Positions 53,455 to 63,237 of a stretch of 64,000 bases of DNA are shown one piece after another. The DNA comes from Nocardia rosealba (GTDB lineage Bacteria > Actinomycetota > Actinomycetes > Mycobacteriales > Mycobacteriaceae), in NCBI RefSeq assembly GCF_020216065.1, contig NZ_JAIWNA010000003.1:572882-636881 (forward strand), in the 5' to 3' direction. How positions within the stretch are numbered: position 1 is the first letter of the stretch; the number at the start of each line of letters is the position of its first letter. The notes beneath the pieces are model-generated. The model did not search any database, had not been told where the DNA came from, and saw nothing but the letters and a program-made list of their open reading frames with translations. The position numbers and the translations under genes were made by a program.

Positions 53455-54306
53455 TCAGTGACCGGCGACCAGGAGGTGCCGCATCTCGCCGACGCCACGG
53501 ACATAGCTGGTCAATTCGTCGTTCGGTGCGAGAAACCGTTCGGGAGTGCGCCCGAGACCGACGCCGGCGGGAGTGCCGGTAAAGATGACATCGCCCGGCA
53601 GCAACGGCGTGATCGCCGACAGGCGTGCGATCAGTTCCGGCACCGGGAAGACCATGTCGGAGGTCTTGCCCTTCTGCATCTGTTCGCCGTTGATCAGGCA
53701 GCCCAGTTCGAGGTCGTCGGGGTTGTCGAATTCGTCCGGGGTGACCAGCAGTGGGCCGATCGGGCCGAACCCGGGATGCGATTTGCCCATGCTGAACTGC
53801 GGGGCAGGGCCCACGCGCTGGCGGTCACGCTCGGAAAGATCCTGTCCTACCGACACACCCGCTACGTACCGCCAGGCGTTGTCGGCAGGGACACGGTGTG
53901 CTTCGCGGCCGATCACGACCACGAGCTCGACTTCCCAGTCGACCTTCCCCTCGGGGAGCTCGATGGTGCCGTACGGGCCGGCGAGTGAGGTCACGAACTT
54001 GGTGAAGACCGGTGGTTCCTCGGGCACAGCGAAAGATGACTCGGCTGCGTGATCGGCATAGTTCAGTCCGATCGCGAAGACCTGACGCGGCTGTGGCGCC
54101 GGATTGCCGAACGCCGACGAGGGGATATCGGCGAGTGGTCGACCCGAGTCGGTGACGGTGGAGCAGAAGGTGACCAGTTCGTCCCACCGGCCATAAGCTT
54201 CCTGCATCGTCGAGCTGAACCGGTCCGAGCTCGCCTGCGCGATATCCACGACGGTGTCGGATGCCGTGACCAGTGATAGTCGGTCGGAGATGTTGGCGAA
54301 TCGCAC
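53455..54306 (-). CDS. Fumarylacetoacetate hydrolase family protein
   Basis: A 283-residue FAH-fold enzyme. Metal ligands and core motifs: AIGLNYADHAAES, FTKFVTSLAGPYG, VDWEVELVVVIG (two Glu), VSVGQDLSERDRQ and DVIFTGTPAGVGLGR. Members act as acylpyruvate hydrolases, 2-oxohepta-diene isomerases/decarboxylases or hydratases on ring-cleavage products. GTG 54306 is chosen (VRFANISDRLSLV, AGGGAG about 10 bp upstream). It is the first gene of the minus-strand catabolic series and faces the GntR-controlled region. Confidence 0.87.
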   Translation of the reverse strand: MRFANISDRLSLVTASDTVVDIAQASSDRFSSTMQEAYGRWDELVTFCSTVTDSGRPLADIPSSAFGNPAPQPRQVFAIGLNYADHAAESSFAVPEEPPVFTKFVTSLAGPYGTIELPEGKVDWEVELVVVIGREAHRVPADNAWRYVAGVSVGQDLSERDRQRVGPAPQFSMGKSHPGFGPIGPLLVTPDEFDNPDDLELGCLINGEQMQKGKTSDMVFPVPELIARLSAITPLLPGDVIFTGTPAGVGLGRTPERFLAPNDELTSYVRGVGEMRHLLVAGH

Positions 54307-54370
54307 GATGCGTGCTCCCTGGTTCAGGGGGAGGGCTATGCCATCCCCGCGCGTTGTTGTGCCTTGAGTC

Positions 54371-54419
54371 ACTTTCGAAAGTAGCAACCTTGTTTCGATA
54401 GTTCAAGTGGCTTTCGTAG
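54371..54419. promoter_or_regulatory. Triple TTTCG operator cluster 1 (upstream of the FAH gene)
   Basis: Three motifs in phase: TTTCGAAAG (54373), TTTCGATAG (54393) and TTTCGTAG (54412), spaced 20 and 19 bp, two helical turns. The first is the centre of the palindrome ACTTTCGAAAGT. The region lies 65-115 bp upstream of the FAH start and has the same layout as clusters 2 and 3, making it a probable GntR binding array. Confidence 0.65.
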
Positions 54420-54497
54420 AACTAGCACGTGTTGCCGCGGGGTTGCGGGTAACCCTGAGCCTCCAGGTTCGCTCGGCGCCGGGGATGTAGACAGGTT

Positions 54498-54545
54498 ACT
54501 TTCGAACTATCGATTGAGTTTCGATAGCTCAATCGTGTTTCGTAT
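54498..54545. promoter_or_regulatory. Triple TTTCG operator cluster 2 (upstream of gntR)
   Basis: TTTCGAACT (54500), TTTCGATAG (54519) and TTTCGTATG (54538), spaced 19 and 19 bp, in the same order as cluster 1. The middle motif sits inside the palindrome ATTGAG/CTCAAT (54513-54533). The array ends about 18 bp before the GntR start, suggesting autoregulation. Confidence 0.65.
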
Positions 54546-54562
54546 GGTGCTACCGTGGTCGC

Positions 54563-55264
54563 ATGGTGAAGAGCAGCGGAACGACTCGCACAGACGGCGT
54601 CTACCAGGCGCTGCGGGCCGACATTCTCGGTGGGCGGCTGATTCCTGGGGCCCGGCTGAAGTTTCCGGAGCTGTCGGAGCGCTACAAGGCGAGCGTGGGT
54701 GCCACGCGCGAGGCACTGACAAAACTGGCGGCCGAGGGATTGGTGACGACGAAGGCCCATCAGGGTTACCTCGTACGGCCGCTGTCGCATCAGGATCTGG
54801 CCGATCTGACCACTGCTCGCGTCGAGATCGAATCCCTGGTGCTGAAGCTGTCGGTGCTCGACGGCGACATGCACTGGGAGGCGGATGCCCTTGCCGCACA
54901 CCACCTTCTGGAACGAGCGCAGTTCCGAGACCCTGCTGACCCGAATCATCCGACCGATGAGTGGTCGACAGCGCACGTCGCATTCCACAATGCCCTCTTG
55001 GCCGGCTGTGGCAACCGCCGGTTGCTCGACACCGCGCAAGCGCTGCGTCAAGAGGCCGAGCTCTACCTGCAATGGTCGGTGTCCTTCGGCAACGAACCGG
55101 ACCGCGACCTGGCGGGCGAGCACCGCGCGCTGCTGGACGCCGCCTTGTCCCGCAAGGCCGACCTCGCGCAGGAACTTTTGCGCGATCACATCGCACACAC
55201 CGCCCAACTGCTGATCAGTTGTGCACTGGATGAACCGAATTCGGCGGCGGTCGAGCCCCGGTAG
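54563..55264 (+). CDS. GntR-family regulator, FadR/FCD type
   Basis: A 233-residue regulator. The N-terminal winged helix reads VYQALRADILGGRLIPGARLKFPELSERYKASVGATREALTKLAAEGLV. The C-terminal FCD effector domain has metal-binding His and Asp candidates (LTTARVEIESLVL, HVAFHNALLAGCGN, GEHRALLDAAL, LLRDHIAHTAQLL). Such regulators respond to carboxylates and repress catabolic operons. It is divergent from the FAH-led operon, and similar TTTCG arrays lie before the FAH gene, its own gene and the cupin/MFS region. Confidence 0.92.
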   Translation: MVKSSGTTRTDGVYQALRADILGGRLIPGARLKFPELSERYKASVGATREALTKLAAEGLVTTKAHQGYLVRPLSHQDLADLTTARVEIESLVLKLSVLDGDMHWEADALAAHHLLERAQFRDPADPNHPTDEWSTAHVAFHNALLAGCGNRRLLDTAQALRQEAELYLQWSVSFGNEPDRDLAGEHRALLDAALSRKADLAQELLRDHIAHTAQLLISCALDEPNSAAVEPR

Positions 55265-55313
55265 GAAGTCCCACACTAAGGGGGCAAGACGGTGGTCGGT
55301 GGGGGCTGGCCGT

Positions 55314-55778
55314 TCACGAGATCGGTTCGGCGTCCAAGAGTACGAACAGCACTCGGCAGGCTCGGTCCGAGCGATTCGCCCATCCGTGATTGGTTCCCCG
55401 CTGTATCAAGACGTCGCCGGCGCGCATCAATGTCGAATCGTCATCCATGACAGCGTAGATCTCGCCCTCGATGATGTAGGCGTAGTCCAGCGACGCGGTG
55501 CGGTGCATGTCGGGTGCGGATTCAGTTTCCGCCGGCGGGAAGCCGACAATTCGCAAGCCGGTGCCTCTGTCGGGTGGTTCGAGCGGGACAGCCTTGCGCT
55601 TCTCGGTCGCAGTGTCATCGTCGAGCGAGTCGTCGATGAACGGCGCACGGTCCACGGCGGACAGGGTCGTGCTCATCGGCCCGCCGTCTGTGTAGAACAG
55701 CAGGCCTCCGCAGTCATCGACTGGACACAGTGGCGGGTCAAGTGCTTCGCCTTCACGAAAGATCCTCCAGTCGATCAT
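55314..55778 (-). CDS. Cupin-domain protein
   Basis: A 154-residue protein whose second half is a cupin barrel: DMHRTASLDYAYIIEGEIYAVMDDDSTLMRAGDVLIQRGTNHGWANRSD. The two cupin motifs keep one His and a Glu in the first and a His in the second. It resembles cupins annotated near aromatic catabolic genes, possibly a hydrolase or sensor. GGGAG is about 8 bp upstream of the ATG. It converges with gntR and is divergent from the MFS pseudogene across operator cluster 3. Confidence 0.8.
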   Translation of the reverse strand: MIDWRIFREGEALDPPLCPVDDCGGLLFYTDGGPMSTTLSAVDRAPFIDDSLDDDTATEKRKAVPLEPPDRGTGLRIVGFPPAETESAPDMHRTASLDYAYIIEGEIYAVMDDDSTLMRAGDVLIQRGTNHGWANRSDRACRVLFVLLDAEPIS

Positions 55779-55886
55779 CTTCCAGCTCCCACGAGCTGCT
55801 GCGGACTGTGGTCATTCGATCTCCTCGGTTGGTCATGTCGGTTGGTGCACTTCGGTGGCACCAAACATTCAAGCTATAGCTTCTCA

Positions 55887-55940
55887 TGCGAAAATATGTT
55901 GATGTGTCGAATCTATCGTGATACTTTCGAAAGTGATTCG
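55887..55940. promoter_or_regulatory. Triple TTTCG operator cluster 3 (cupin/MFS divergent region)
   Basis: On the minus strand TTTCGAAAG, an ATTCG variant and TTTCGCATG start at 55932, 55912 and 55893, spacing 20 and 19 bp. ACTTTCGAAAGT at 55923-55934 matches cluster 1 exactly, and similarity continues for about 20 bp on its right side (GATTCGAGACACATCAAC here; GACTCAAGGCACAACAAC there). GATGTGTC/GACACATC arms flank the core. The rest of the ~345-bp intergenic region (55779-56124) shows nothing else. Confidence 0.6.
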
Positions 55941-56124
55941 AGACACATCAACCGCCCTCTCCTGGACGCCCGCGGCGACTGTGCACCACGACCGCTCTCG
56001 GAAGGTGATGCTCAGCCGCGCCGCAAGTCGTCGCGATGCTGAAGGCGTGCGCTCTGCTCAGTCGAAGCGCTGACGCTGTCCGGGCCCGAATCCTCTGCTC
56101 TGTACTGGGAAGGACACCTCTGCG

Positions 56125-57610
<1,486 letters not shown>

Positions 57611-57722
57611 ACTGCCGAAATGTACACCCCAACCAAATACTTCGTCCGATGCGCGCGCTGGCTTGGGGCGACGTTCAGGCGCGGCCGAAAGACCGTGCAA
57701 CACCATTTCAGAGAAAGTAGTC

Positions 57723-58424
57723 ATGATGAGGAAAGTTTTGGCAGCGTCGGCGCTGCTCGCCACCGCCATCTGCGTGAGCGCGGGCACTGCTTCGCCGGTG
57801 CCGGGTAACCAGTCGACCGTGAATTACACGCTGAGCGCGACTGATCGGTACACCCTGATCAGTACCGACGCGGGTTCAATCACTGCTGATGACGGGGTTC
57901 TTGCGATCAAGGCAGCGAACGGGGCGGTGCTCGGTGGAACCGAGTTGTCGTTCAGGGTCGATGATTTCGTCTTTCCCATTGCCGCGGAGGTCAAGGACCG
58001 GACCGCGACTTTGACTCCGCAGTTCGACGTGGCGCACGCTGTTTACAGGCCGGTCGCGTTGCCGTATGAGAACCAGGCGCCGTGGAAGTCCGAGTACGAG
58101 CGTGAGCAAGCGGCGTGGTCTCGGTTGACGAGCACTATCGCGTTGGGTGCCTCGGTCGGGACCACGGTCGGTGGTCTTGGTGGTGCGGCGATCGGTTGTG
58201 TTCTCGGTGGTATCGCCGGCGCGACTGTTGCTTCGGCCACGATTATCGGTTTGTTCGGTGCGTTCATTCCGGCTGCTGCGGTTGGCTGTATCGGTGGGAT
58301 TGTGGCGATCGGTGCGCTCGGCACGGTGTTGGGTCAGCTCTTCGTTACTGCTCCGGTCGCGATCATGGCTGCGGTGCAGTACTTTACGACGATCAACGCC
58401 CCAGCCCCGGTCCCCACGAAGTGA
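57723..58424 (+). CDS. Secreted protein with glycine-zipper C-terminal domain
   Basis: A 233-residue exported protein starting at ATG 57723 with AGAGAAAG upstream. A signal peptide (KVLAASALLATAICVSAGTAS) is followed by a beta-rich domain (YTLSATDRYTLISTDAGSITADDGVLAIKAANG). The last ~100 residues are extremely Gly/Ala/Val-rich and hydrophobic (VGTTVGGLGGAAIGCVLGGIAGATVASATIIGLFGAF), a glycine-zipper that could insert in membranes or oligomerise. This kind of protein is frequent in Nocardia and related genera; its function is unknown. Confidence 0.8.
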   Translation: MMRKVLAASALLATAICVSAGTASPVPGNQSTVNYTLSATDRYTLISTDAGSITADDGVLAIKAANGAVLGGTELSFRVDDFVFPIAAEVKDRTATLTPQFDVAHAVYRPVALPYENQAPWKSEYEREQAAWSRLTSTIALGASVGTTVGGLGGAAIGCVLGGIAGATVASATIIGLFGAFIPAAAVGCIGGIVAIGALGTVLGQLFVTAPVAIMAAVQYFTTINAPAPVPTK

Positions 58425-58426
58425 GA

Positions 58427-58471
58427 AACAGCCCTGCGGCACGGCTAGGTTAGCCGTGCCGCAGGGCTGTT
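58427..58471. terminator. 21-bp perfect hairpin between convergent genes
   Basis: Bases 58427-58447 pair perfectly with 58451-58471 around the 3-base loop GGT. It begins 2 bp after the stop of the secreted glycine-zipper gene and lies 100 bp from the stop of the convergent small secreted protein. The AA/TT ends give a short T-run, so it can stop transcription from the left. Confidence 0.8.
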
Positions 58472-58570
58472 CAATCGCAGTCGGACGCTTCATCGGGTCG
58501 ACTGGTCGTTCCTGTCGACCGCTGCGGGACCACCACGCGATGGTCGCCAAGTCCGGTCGGTCGCAGTACG

Positions 58571-58825
58571 TCACGGCCGGGAGATGCCGCATGCCTCGAA
58601 GGCTGCCTTGGCCGACGCGATCTGCTCGTCCGAGGGCTTGCCTTCTGGCCGGTTCTCGCGAGTGAAACCGGCGTCGCTGAGGCACTGCTTCTGCTCAGCG
58701 GTGAGCTGGGCATGGTGGCTTTTCCCTTCGCCCGGCGCGGCCGATGCGGATCCGGCACCCAGACCGGGAGACAGAGCCATCCCCATCATGGCGGTGGCCA
58801 CGAACGAATTGCGGACGATACGCAT
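58571..58825 (-). CDS. Small secreted protein with one disulfide pair
   Basis: 84 residues starting at ATG 58825, with GGAAAGGA about 9 bp upstream. The signal peptide ends SASAA (about residue 30). The mature ~54 residues contain two Cys (KQCLSDAGF and FEACGIS) and the conserved-looking AEQKQCLSDAGF and DEQIASAKAAFEACGI. Such short proteins are common in actinobacteria and not characterised. Longer starts upstream are rejected because they lie in Arg/Pro-rich sequence. Confidence 0.75.
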   Translation of the reverse strand: MRIVRNSFVATAMMGMALSPGLGAGSASAAPGEGKSHHAQLTAEQKQCLSDAGFTRENRPEGKPSDEQIASAKAAFEACGISRP

Positions 58826-58998
58826 ACCGACGATTCCTTTCCTGGACTCAGTCGCCGCGACCGCGGCGACTGCCTGAGTCTCGACGGCGCGGCTGGCGGG
58901 CTCTGGAGGAGTTCCTTGCGGTCTACTGGGCACCGGTTCACAGGAGATCACCAGGAAACTTCGAGCCACCTCACACCGTCGACGGGCATCCTGTCGCT

Positions 58999-59726
58999 AT
59001 GCCCGCGACACCGACGCCACTGCCCGCAGGCCAGTCATCGTCGACGCCACCGCGGGTCCTCGTGGCCGACGACGAAGAGAACATCGCCTATCTGGTCGGC
59101 ACCGGTTTGCGCATGGCCGGGTGCGCGGTGGAGATCGCGTCGACCGGCCGGGAAGCGCTGGCGTTGGCGGACAGCTCTCGTCCGGGCGCGATCGTGCTCG
59201 ACATCATGCTGCCCGACGACGACGGCTACGTGGTCCTGACCAAACTGCGCGGTCGCGGATGCGACGCACCTGTCCTGTTCCTGACCGCGCGGTCCGATAC
59301 CGCCGAACGAGTCCGCGGATTGAATAGCGGCGGTGACGATTACATCGTCAATCCGTTCGTCATGGAAGAAGTCGTCGCCCGCGTCCACGTCGCGCTGCGC
59401 AGGAGGGGCGCGATCGCCGACAGCTACTCGCGCAATGGTGGGTGGCAGGTCTGGTGCTCGACGACGAAGCACACCGTGTGTGGCGGGGTGACGAGGAAAT
59501 ACATCTGACGGTCACCGAATTCAGTCTGCTTCGATGTCTCATCACCAACGTCGGCCGAGTGGTCACCCGAGCACGGATTCTGGATCATATGTGGCAGTAC
59601 AACTTCGACGGCGAGTCCGCTGTCATCGAAACCTTCATCAGCAGCTTGCGTAAGAAGATCGACCGCAGCGGCCCGAAGCTCATCCACACTGTGCGCGGGG
59701 TGGGTTACTGCATCCGGGACGTCTGA
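58999..59726 (+). pseudogene. Frameshifted OmpR-type response regulator
   Basis: The receiver domain runs in one frame (PRVLVADDEENIAYLVGTGLRMAG, IVLDIMLPDDDGYVVLTKLRG, LFLTARSD) and the winged helix in the next (GLVLDDEAHRVWRGDEEIHLT, RVVTRARILDHMWQYNFDGES, HTVRGVGYCIRDV). The shift falls near 59440. The usual receiver Lys in K-P-F is Asn in YIVNPFVMEE, a second sign of relaxed selection. It overlaps the kinase start by one base, as in intact systems. Confidence 0.75.
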
Positions 59727-61127
59727 TGTCGCTGGCGAGGCGGCTGATCCTGGCGCTCATCGCATTGACCCTGATCATGCTGGCCGCCGGTGGCGCGGTT
59801 GTCGTGATCCAGCGCCACTACCTCGTGCAGCAACTCGACACCCGACTGTCGCAATTGGCAGAGAATCCGGTGGTGCCGTTATTGCTGAGCCAGCGGTCGA
59901 GACAGGTCAGCAGGTTCCCGGCCGCGTTCGGCGACATCTACCTCGGGATGGGATTCGCAATGTCGACGGCACACTCACCACCATTCAGGCGCCCACTGAC
60001 GACCCGAGCGTGGTGCCGAATCTACAAAGCATGCAGTCACTTCCCGTGCCGTCAGGTCGCCCGACGACGGCGGGGGTCGCGTCGGATATGCGGGTGATGA
60101 CGATCGAATCCTTTGGACCGCGGTCATCGGGATCTCGGCCCAGAACGCACGGGATGCCACGTCGCGGTTGATCGTCGCACTGGCGGCGGCTGGTGGCATC
60201 ATCGGACTGGTTGTCGGTTCGGTTGTCTGGTGGGTGCATCGTCTCGGCTTGGCGCCCATCGCGCGGATGACAGAGGCTGCCGATGCGATCGCCGCCGGAG
60301 CCACCGATCGTCGTGTCGAGGCGTACCGGCCGGGGACCGAGGCTGCCCGGTTGAGTCAGGCGTTGAACACCATGATCGACGCCATTCAGGCCACCGAGGA
60401 CCGGATGCGGCGATTCGTCGCCGACGCATCCCACGAACTCCGCACGCCATTGACAACCTTGCGCGGATACTCCGCCCTGTACTCGTCCGACGGCCCCGTC
60501 GATACGGACGGGGTTCAAGACGCGATGCGTCGAATCAACGACGAAGCCCGTCGAATGGCGGGGATCGTAGAAGCATTGCTGGACCTGAACGATCTGGACG
60601 AGCACGGCATCGCAGATCGTGGAATAGTCGACGTCGCGGCTGTCGTCGACGATCTGCATGTCATCCAGCCCGAGCGCTGCATTCGTGTCGAAATGCCGAA
60701 ATCCCTATGCGTCATCGCAGTTTCGGATCGGGTGGTCCAAGCAGTGCTGTCTCTGGCTACGAACACGCTGTGGCACACCCCCAGTGATGCCACGATCACC
60801 ATCCGCGTCATCGGAATCGATAATTCGGTAAGGATCTCGGTCGATGACGCCGGGCCGGGTATCGCGCCCGAGCGCCTTCCGCACCTGTTCGACAGGTTCT
60901 ATCGAGCCGACAGCGGCCGCGCGCGCAGTCCGGGCGGCAATGGTCTGGGTTTGGCGATCGTCGCCGCGATCATGCACGCGCACAACGGAACTTTTGGAGT
61001 CGACGCCCAGCTGGGTCGCGGTAGCAGCTTCTGGATCGAATTTCCCCGAGGTATCCCGGAGTGCGGCGGTGTCGGTCAGCGTGGTCGTTCAACGCGCACC
61101 AGACCCGACGCGATCGCTACCAGTTGA
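59726..61127 (+). pseudogene. Frameshifted sensor histidine kinase
   Basis: The first 75 residues hold a membrane helix (RLILALIALTLIMLAAGGAVVVI) and part of the sensor. After about 59950 the sensor continues in a second frame (RNVDGTLTTIQAPTDDPSVV) and after about 60085 in a third, GDDDRILWTAVIGISAQNARD, then a second membrane helix, HAMP, and the kinase core. The core is complete: His in VADASHELRTPLTTLRGY, Asn in VLSLATNTLWHT, and DDAGPGIAPERLPHLFDRFYR and NGLGLAI. Two frameshifts make a full product unlikely. Confidence 0.75.
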
Positions 61128-61193
61128 GTACGGTGGCGGACAGCCCAGCTTTCGTCATCGCCAGCTGGACCTGCGTGCGTACGGTCAGCGGGC

Positions 61194-61631
61194 TCACCGA
61201 CATCTGTTCGGCTCGGGTCGATTCACCTGCTCGGCGTCCGCGTCGATGGTCTGTTGCACGATACGCATGGCTGAAAGTGCAGCGGGGGCACCGCAATACC
61301 CGGCGGTGTGGATGACCGCCTCGACGATCTCTTCGCGCGTGAGACCGTTGGCGAGTGCGCCACGTACATGGCCGGCGAGCTCCTCGTGCGCTCGCAGCGC
61401 AGTCAGCATCCCGAGATTGAGCAGACTACGGCTGCGTCGGTCCAGTCCGGGGCGAGTCCACACCGCACCCCAGACATGTTCGGTGACAAACCGTTGCAGT
61501 TCGGCCGACTCGGTTCCCTCGGTACGGGCCAGCGCCTGGTCGACGAACGAATCGCCCATCACCTCCCGGCGAACCGACATGCCTGTCTCCGACAGCGCGG
61601 ATTCGCGTTGGGAGCTATCGGGAAACGGCAC
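61194..61631 (-). CDS. pcaC: 4-carboxymuconolactone decarboxylase family protein
   Basis: A 145-residue helical protein close to PcaC: VWTRPGLDRRSRSLLNLGMLTALRAHEELAGHVRGALANGLTREEIVEAVIHTAGYCGAPAALSAMRIV. PcaC converts 4-carboxymuconolactone to 3-oxoadipate enol-lactone in the protocatechuate branch. It lies 30 bp after pcaJ and is likely part of the same operon. Other protocatechuate genes are absent, so a related decarboxylation in another pathway is possible. Confidence 0.82.
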   Translation of the reverse strand: MPFPDSSQRESALSETGMSVRREVMGDSFVDQALARTEGTESAELQRFVTEHVWGAVWTRPGLDRRSRSLLNLGMLTALRAHEELAGHVRGALANGLTREEIVEAVIHTAGYCGAPAALSAMRIVQQTIDADAEQVNRPEPNRCR

Positions 61632-61661
61632 TGCTACCTCCTGGTGGCATAGGGCGAGTCC

Positions 61662-62306
61662 TCAGCCGAGGACTGTACCGATGGTCAGTGGTGTTCCGGT
61701 GGCGCGGCGCACCTGCTCGATGCTCACGCCGGGCGCGGTCTCGCGCAGAATCACCTGGCCTTCGGCGATATCGAGCACAGCGAGGTCGGTGATCACCCGC
61801 TGCACAACGGCTTGGCCGGTCAGCGGCAGGGTGCAGGTCTCGACGATCTTGGGTGAGCCGTCGCGGGTGGTGTGTTCCATCAGCACGATCACCCGGCGGG
61901 CGCCGTGGACGAGGTCCATCGCGCCGCCCATGCCTTTGACCATCGCGCCGGGCACCATCCAGTTCGCCAGATCACCGGTCCGCGAGACCTGCATCCCGCC
62001 CAAGACCGCTGTGTCGATGTGACCGCCCCGGATCATGCCGAACGACAGTGCCGAGTCGAAGAACGAGGCGCCAGGTTCGACCGTCACGGTCTCTTTGCCC
62101 GCGTTGATCAGATCAGCGTCGACGCCGTCCTCATGCGGGTAGGGCCCGGTACCGAGGATGCCGTTCTCGCTGTGCAGGACGACCGCCACTCCGTCGGGTA
62201 GGTGGTTCGGGATCAGGGTGGGAAGACCGATCCCGAGGTTGACGTACTCCCCGGGCGAGAGCTCCTGTGCCGCGCGGGCGGCCATTTCTGTGCGTGTCCA
62301 GCTCAT
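61662..62306 (-). CDS. pcaJ: 3-oxoadipate/3-oxoacid CoA-transferase subunit B
   Basis: A 214-residue beta subunit. It has [18 protein letters not shown], the catalytic Glu in [40 protein letters not shown], and [22 protein letters not shown]. With subunit A it moves CoA from succinyl-CoA to 3-oxoadipate (or an acetoacetate-type acid). ATGA overlap with the upstream gene. A frameshifted piece of a similar gene is found at 31.9 kb. Confidence 0.92.
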   Translation of the reverse strand: MSWTRTEMAARAAQELSPGEYVNLGIGLPTLIPNHLPDGVAVVLHSENGILGTGPYPHEDGVDADLINAGKETVTVEPGASFFDSALSFGMIRGGHIDTAVLGGMQVSRTGDLANWMVPGAMVKGMGGAMDLVHGARRVIVLMEHTTRDGSPKIVETCTLPLTGQAVVQRVITDLAVLDIAEGQVILRETAPGVSIEQVRRATGTPLTIGTVLG

Positions 62307-63064
62307 CGGGTGGTCTCCTGTCGAACGGTTCGCTTCTCGATTCGTTTGTTCTGGGCGCCGGTGTGCACGATCCGCTGTACGAAGACCCCCGGCAGGTGAA
62401 CGTGTGCGGGGTCGAGTTCACCGGCCGGGACGAGCCGTTCGACCTGGGCGATGGTGATCCGACCGGCCATCGCGACCAGTGGGTTGAAGTTCAGGGCCGA
62501 TTTCTCGAAAACCAGGTTTCCCTCGGTGTCGCCGACGGCGGCGTGAACGAGCGCGAAATCGGCGACGATGCTCTGTTCGAGGACGTAGCGGCGGTGTCCG
62601 AACTCCCGGACTTCCTTCGGTGGTGAGGCCAGCGCCACTGACCCGTCCGGTGCGTAGCGCCACGGGAGGCCGCCGTCGCTGATCGGGGTCCCGACGCCGG
62701 CTGGGGTGTAGAAGGCGGGTATGCCCGCTCCGCCGGCCCGAAGTCGCTCGGCGAGGGTTCCCTGCGGGATCAGTTCCACCTCGAGCTCGCCGCCGAGGTA
62801 CTGGCGCGCGAACTCCTTGTTCTCACCGACATAGGAGGCGGTCACTCGTGCGATTCGTCCGGCCGACAACAAGATTCCCAGCCCGTAGTCGTCGATGCCG
62901 CAGTTGTTGGAGAACACTGTGAGTTCGGTGGCCCCGCTCTCGGTGATCGCCGCGATCAGCGCGTCCGGGACACCGCACAATCCGAACCCGCCGACTGCCA
63001 ACGTCGCCCCTGAGCCGATGTCGGCGACGGCGGCGAGTGCCGTATCCACCACTTTCGAAGTCAT
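62303..63064 (-). CDS. pcaI: 3-oxoadipate/3-oxoacid CoA-transferase subunit A
   Basis: A 253-residue alpha subunit starting at ATG 63064 with AAAGG about 9 bp upstream. Family motifs: [98 protein letters not shown]. Together with PcaJ it activates 3-oxoadipate. First gene of a minus-strand operon that continues with pcaJ and the pcaC-like gene, opposite an IclR regulator. Confidence 0.92.
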   Translation of the reverse strand: MTSKVVDTALAAVADIGSGATLAVGGFGLCGVPDALIAAITESGATELTVFSNNCGIDDYGLGILLSAGRIARVTASYVGENKEFARQYLGGELEVELIPQGTLAERLRAGGAGIPAFYTPAGVGTPISDGGLPWRYAPDGSVALASPPKEVREFGHRRYVLEQSIVADFALVHAAVGDTEGNLVFEKSALNFNPLVAMAGRITIAQVERLVPAGELDPAHVHLPGVFVQRIVHTGAQNKRIEKRTVRQETTR

Positions 63065-63087
63065 CCGTGGCTTGCCTTTCGTATGAC

Positions 63088-63104
63088 CGTTCATTCATTG
63101 GACG
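63088..63104. promoter_or_regulatory. IclR-type operator, copy 1 (pcaI side)
   Basis: CGTTCA-TTCAT-TGGACG, an inverted repeat with 5 of 6 arm positions complementary and a 5-bp spacer. It is 24 bp upstream of pcaI and has the same arms and spacing as copy 2, which makes it a probable binding site of the divergent IclR protein. Confidence 0.65.
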
Positions 63105-63208
63105 CTTGTTTGTGTCGTGATCACAGAACACTCCAGCTGCTCCAACTGGCAAGATGGAATTCCACGGGAGCCAAAATTGCTCGGCGAGTGGACAGGCTGG
63201 GGTCATGT

Positions 63209-63225
63209 CGTCCATTGAGTGGACG
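63209..63225. promoter_or_regulatory. IclR-type operator, copy 2, next to iclR -10 box
   Basis: CGTCCA-TTGAG-TGGACG, a perfect inverted repeat with a 5-bp spacer. It directly abuts TAGGAT (63226-63231), a -10 box lying 6 bp before the regulator's ATG. Binding should control iclR itself, and the transcript is probably leaderless. Confidence 0.7.
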
Positions 63226-63237
63226 TAGGATGCGGGC

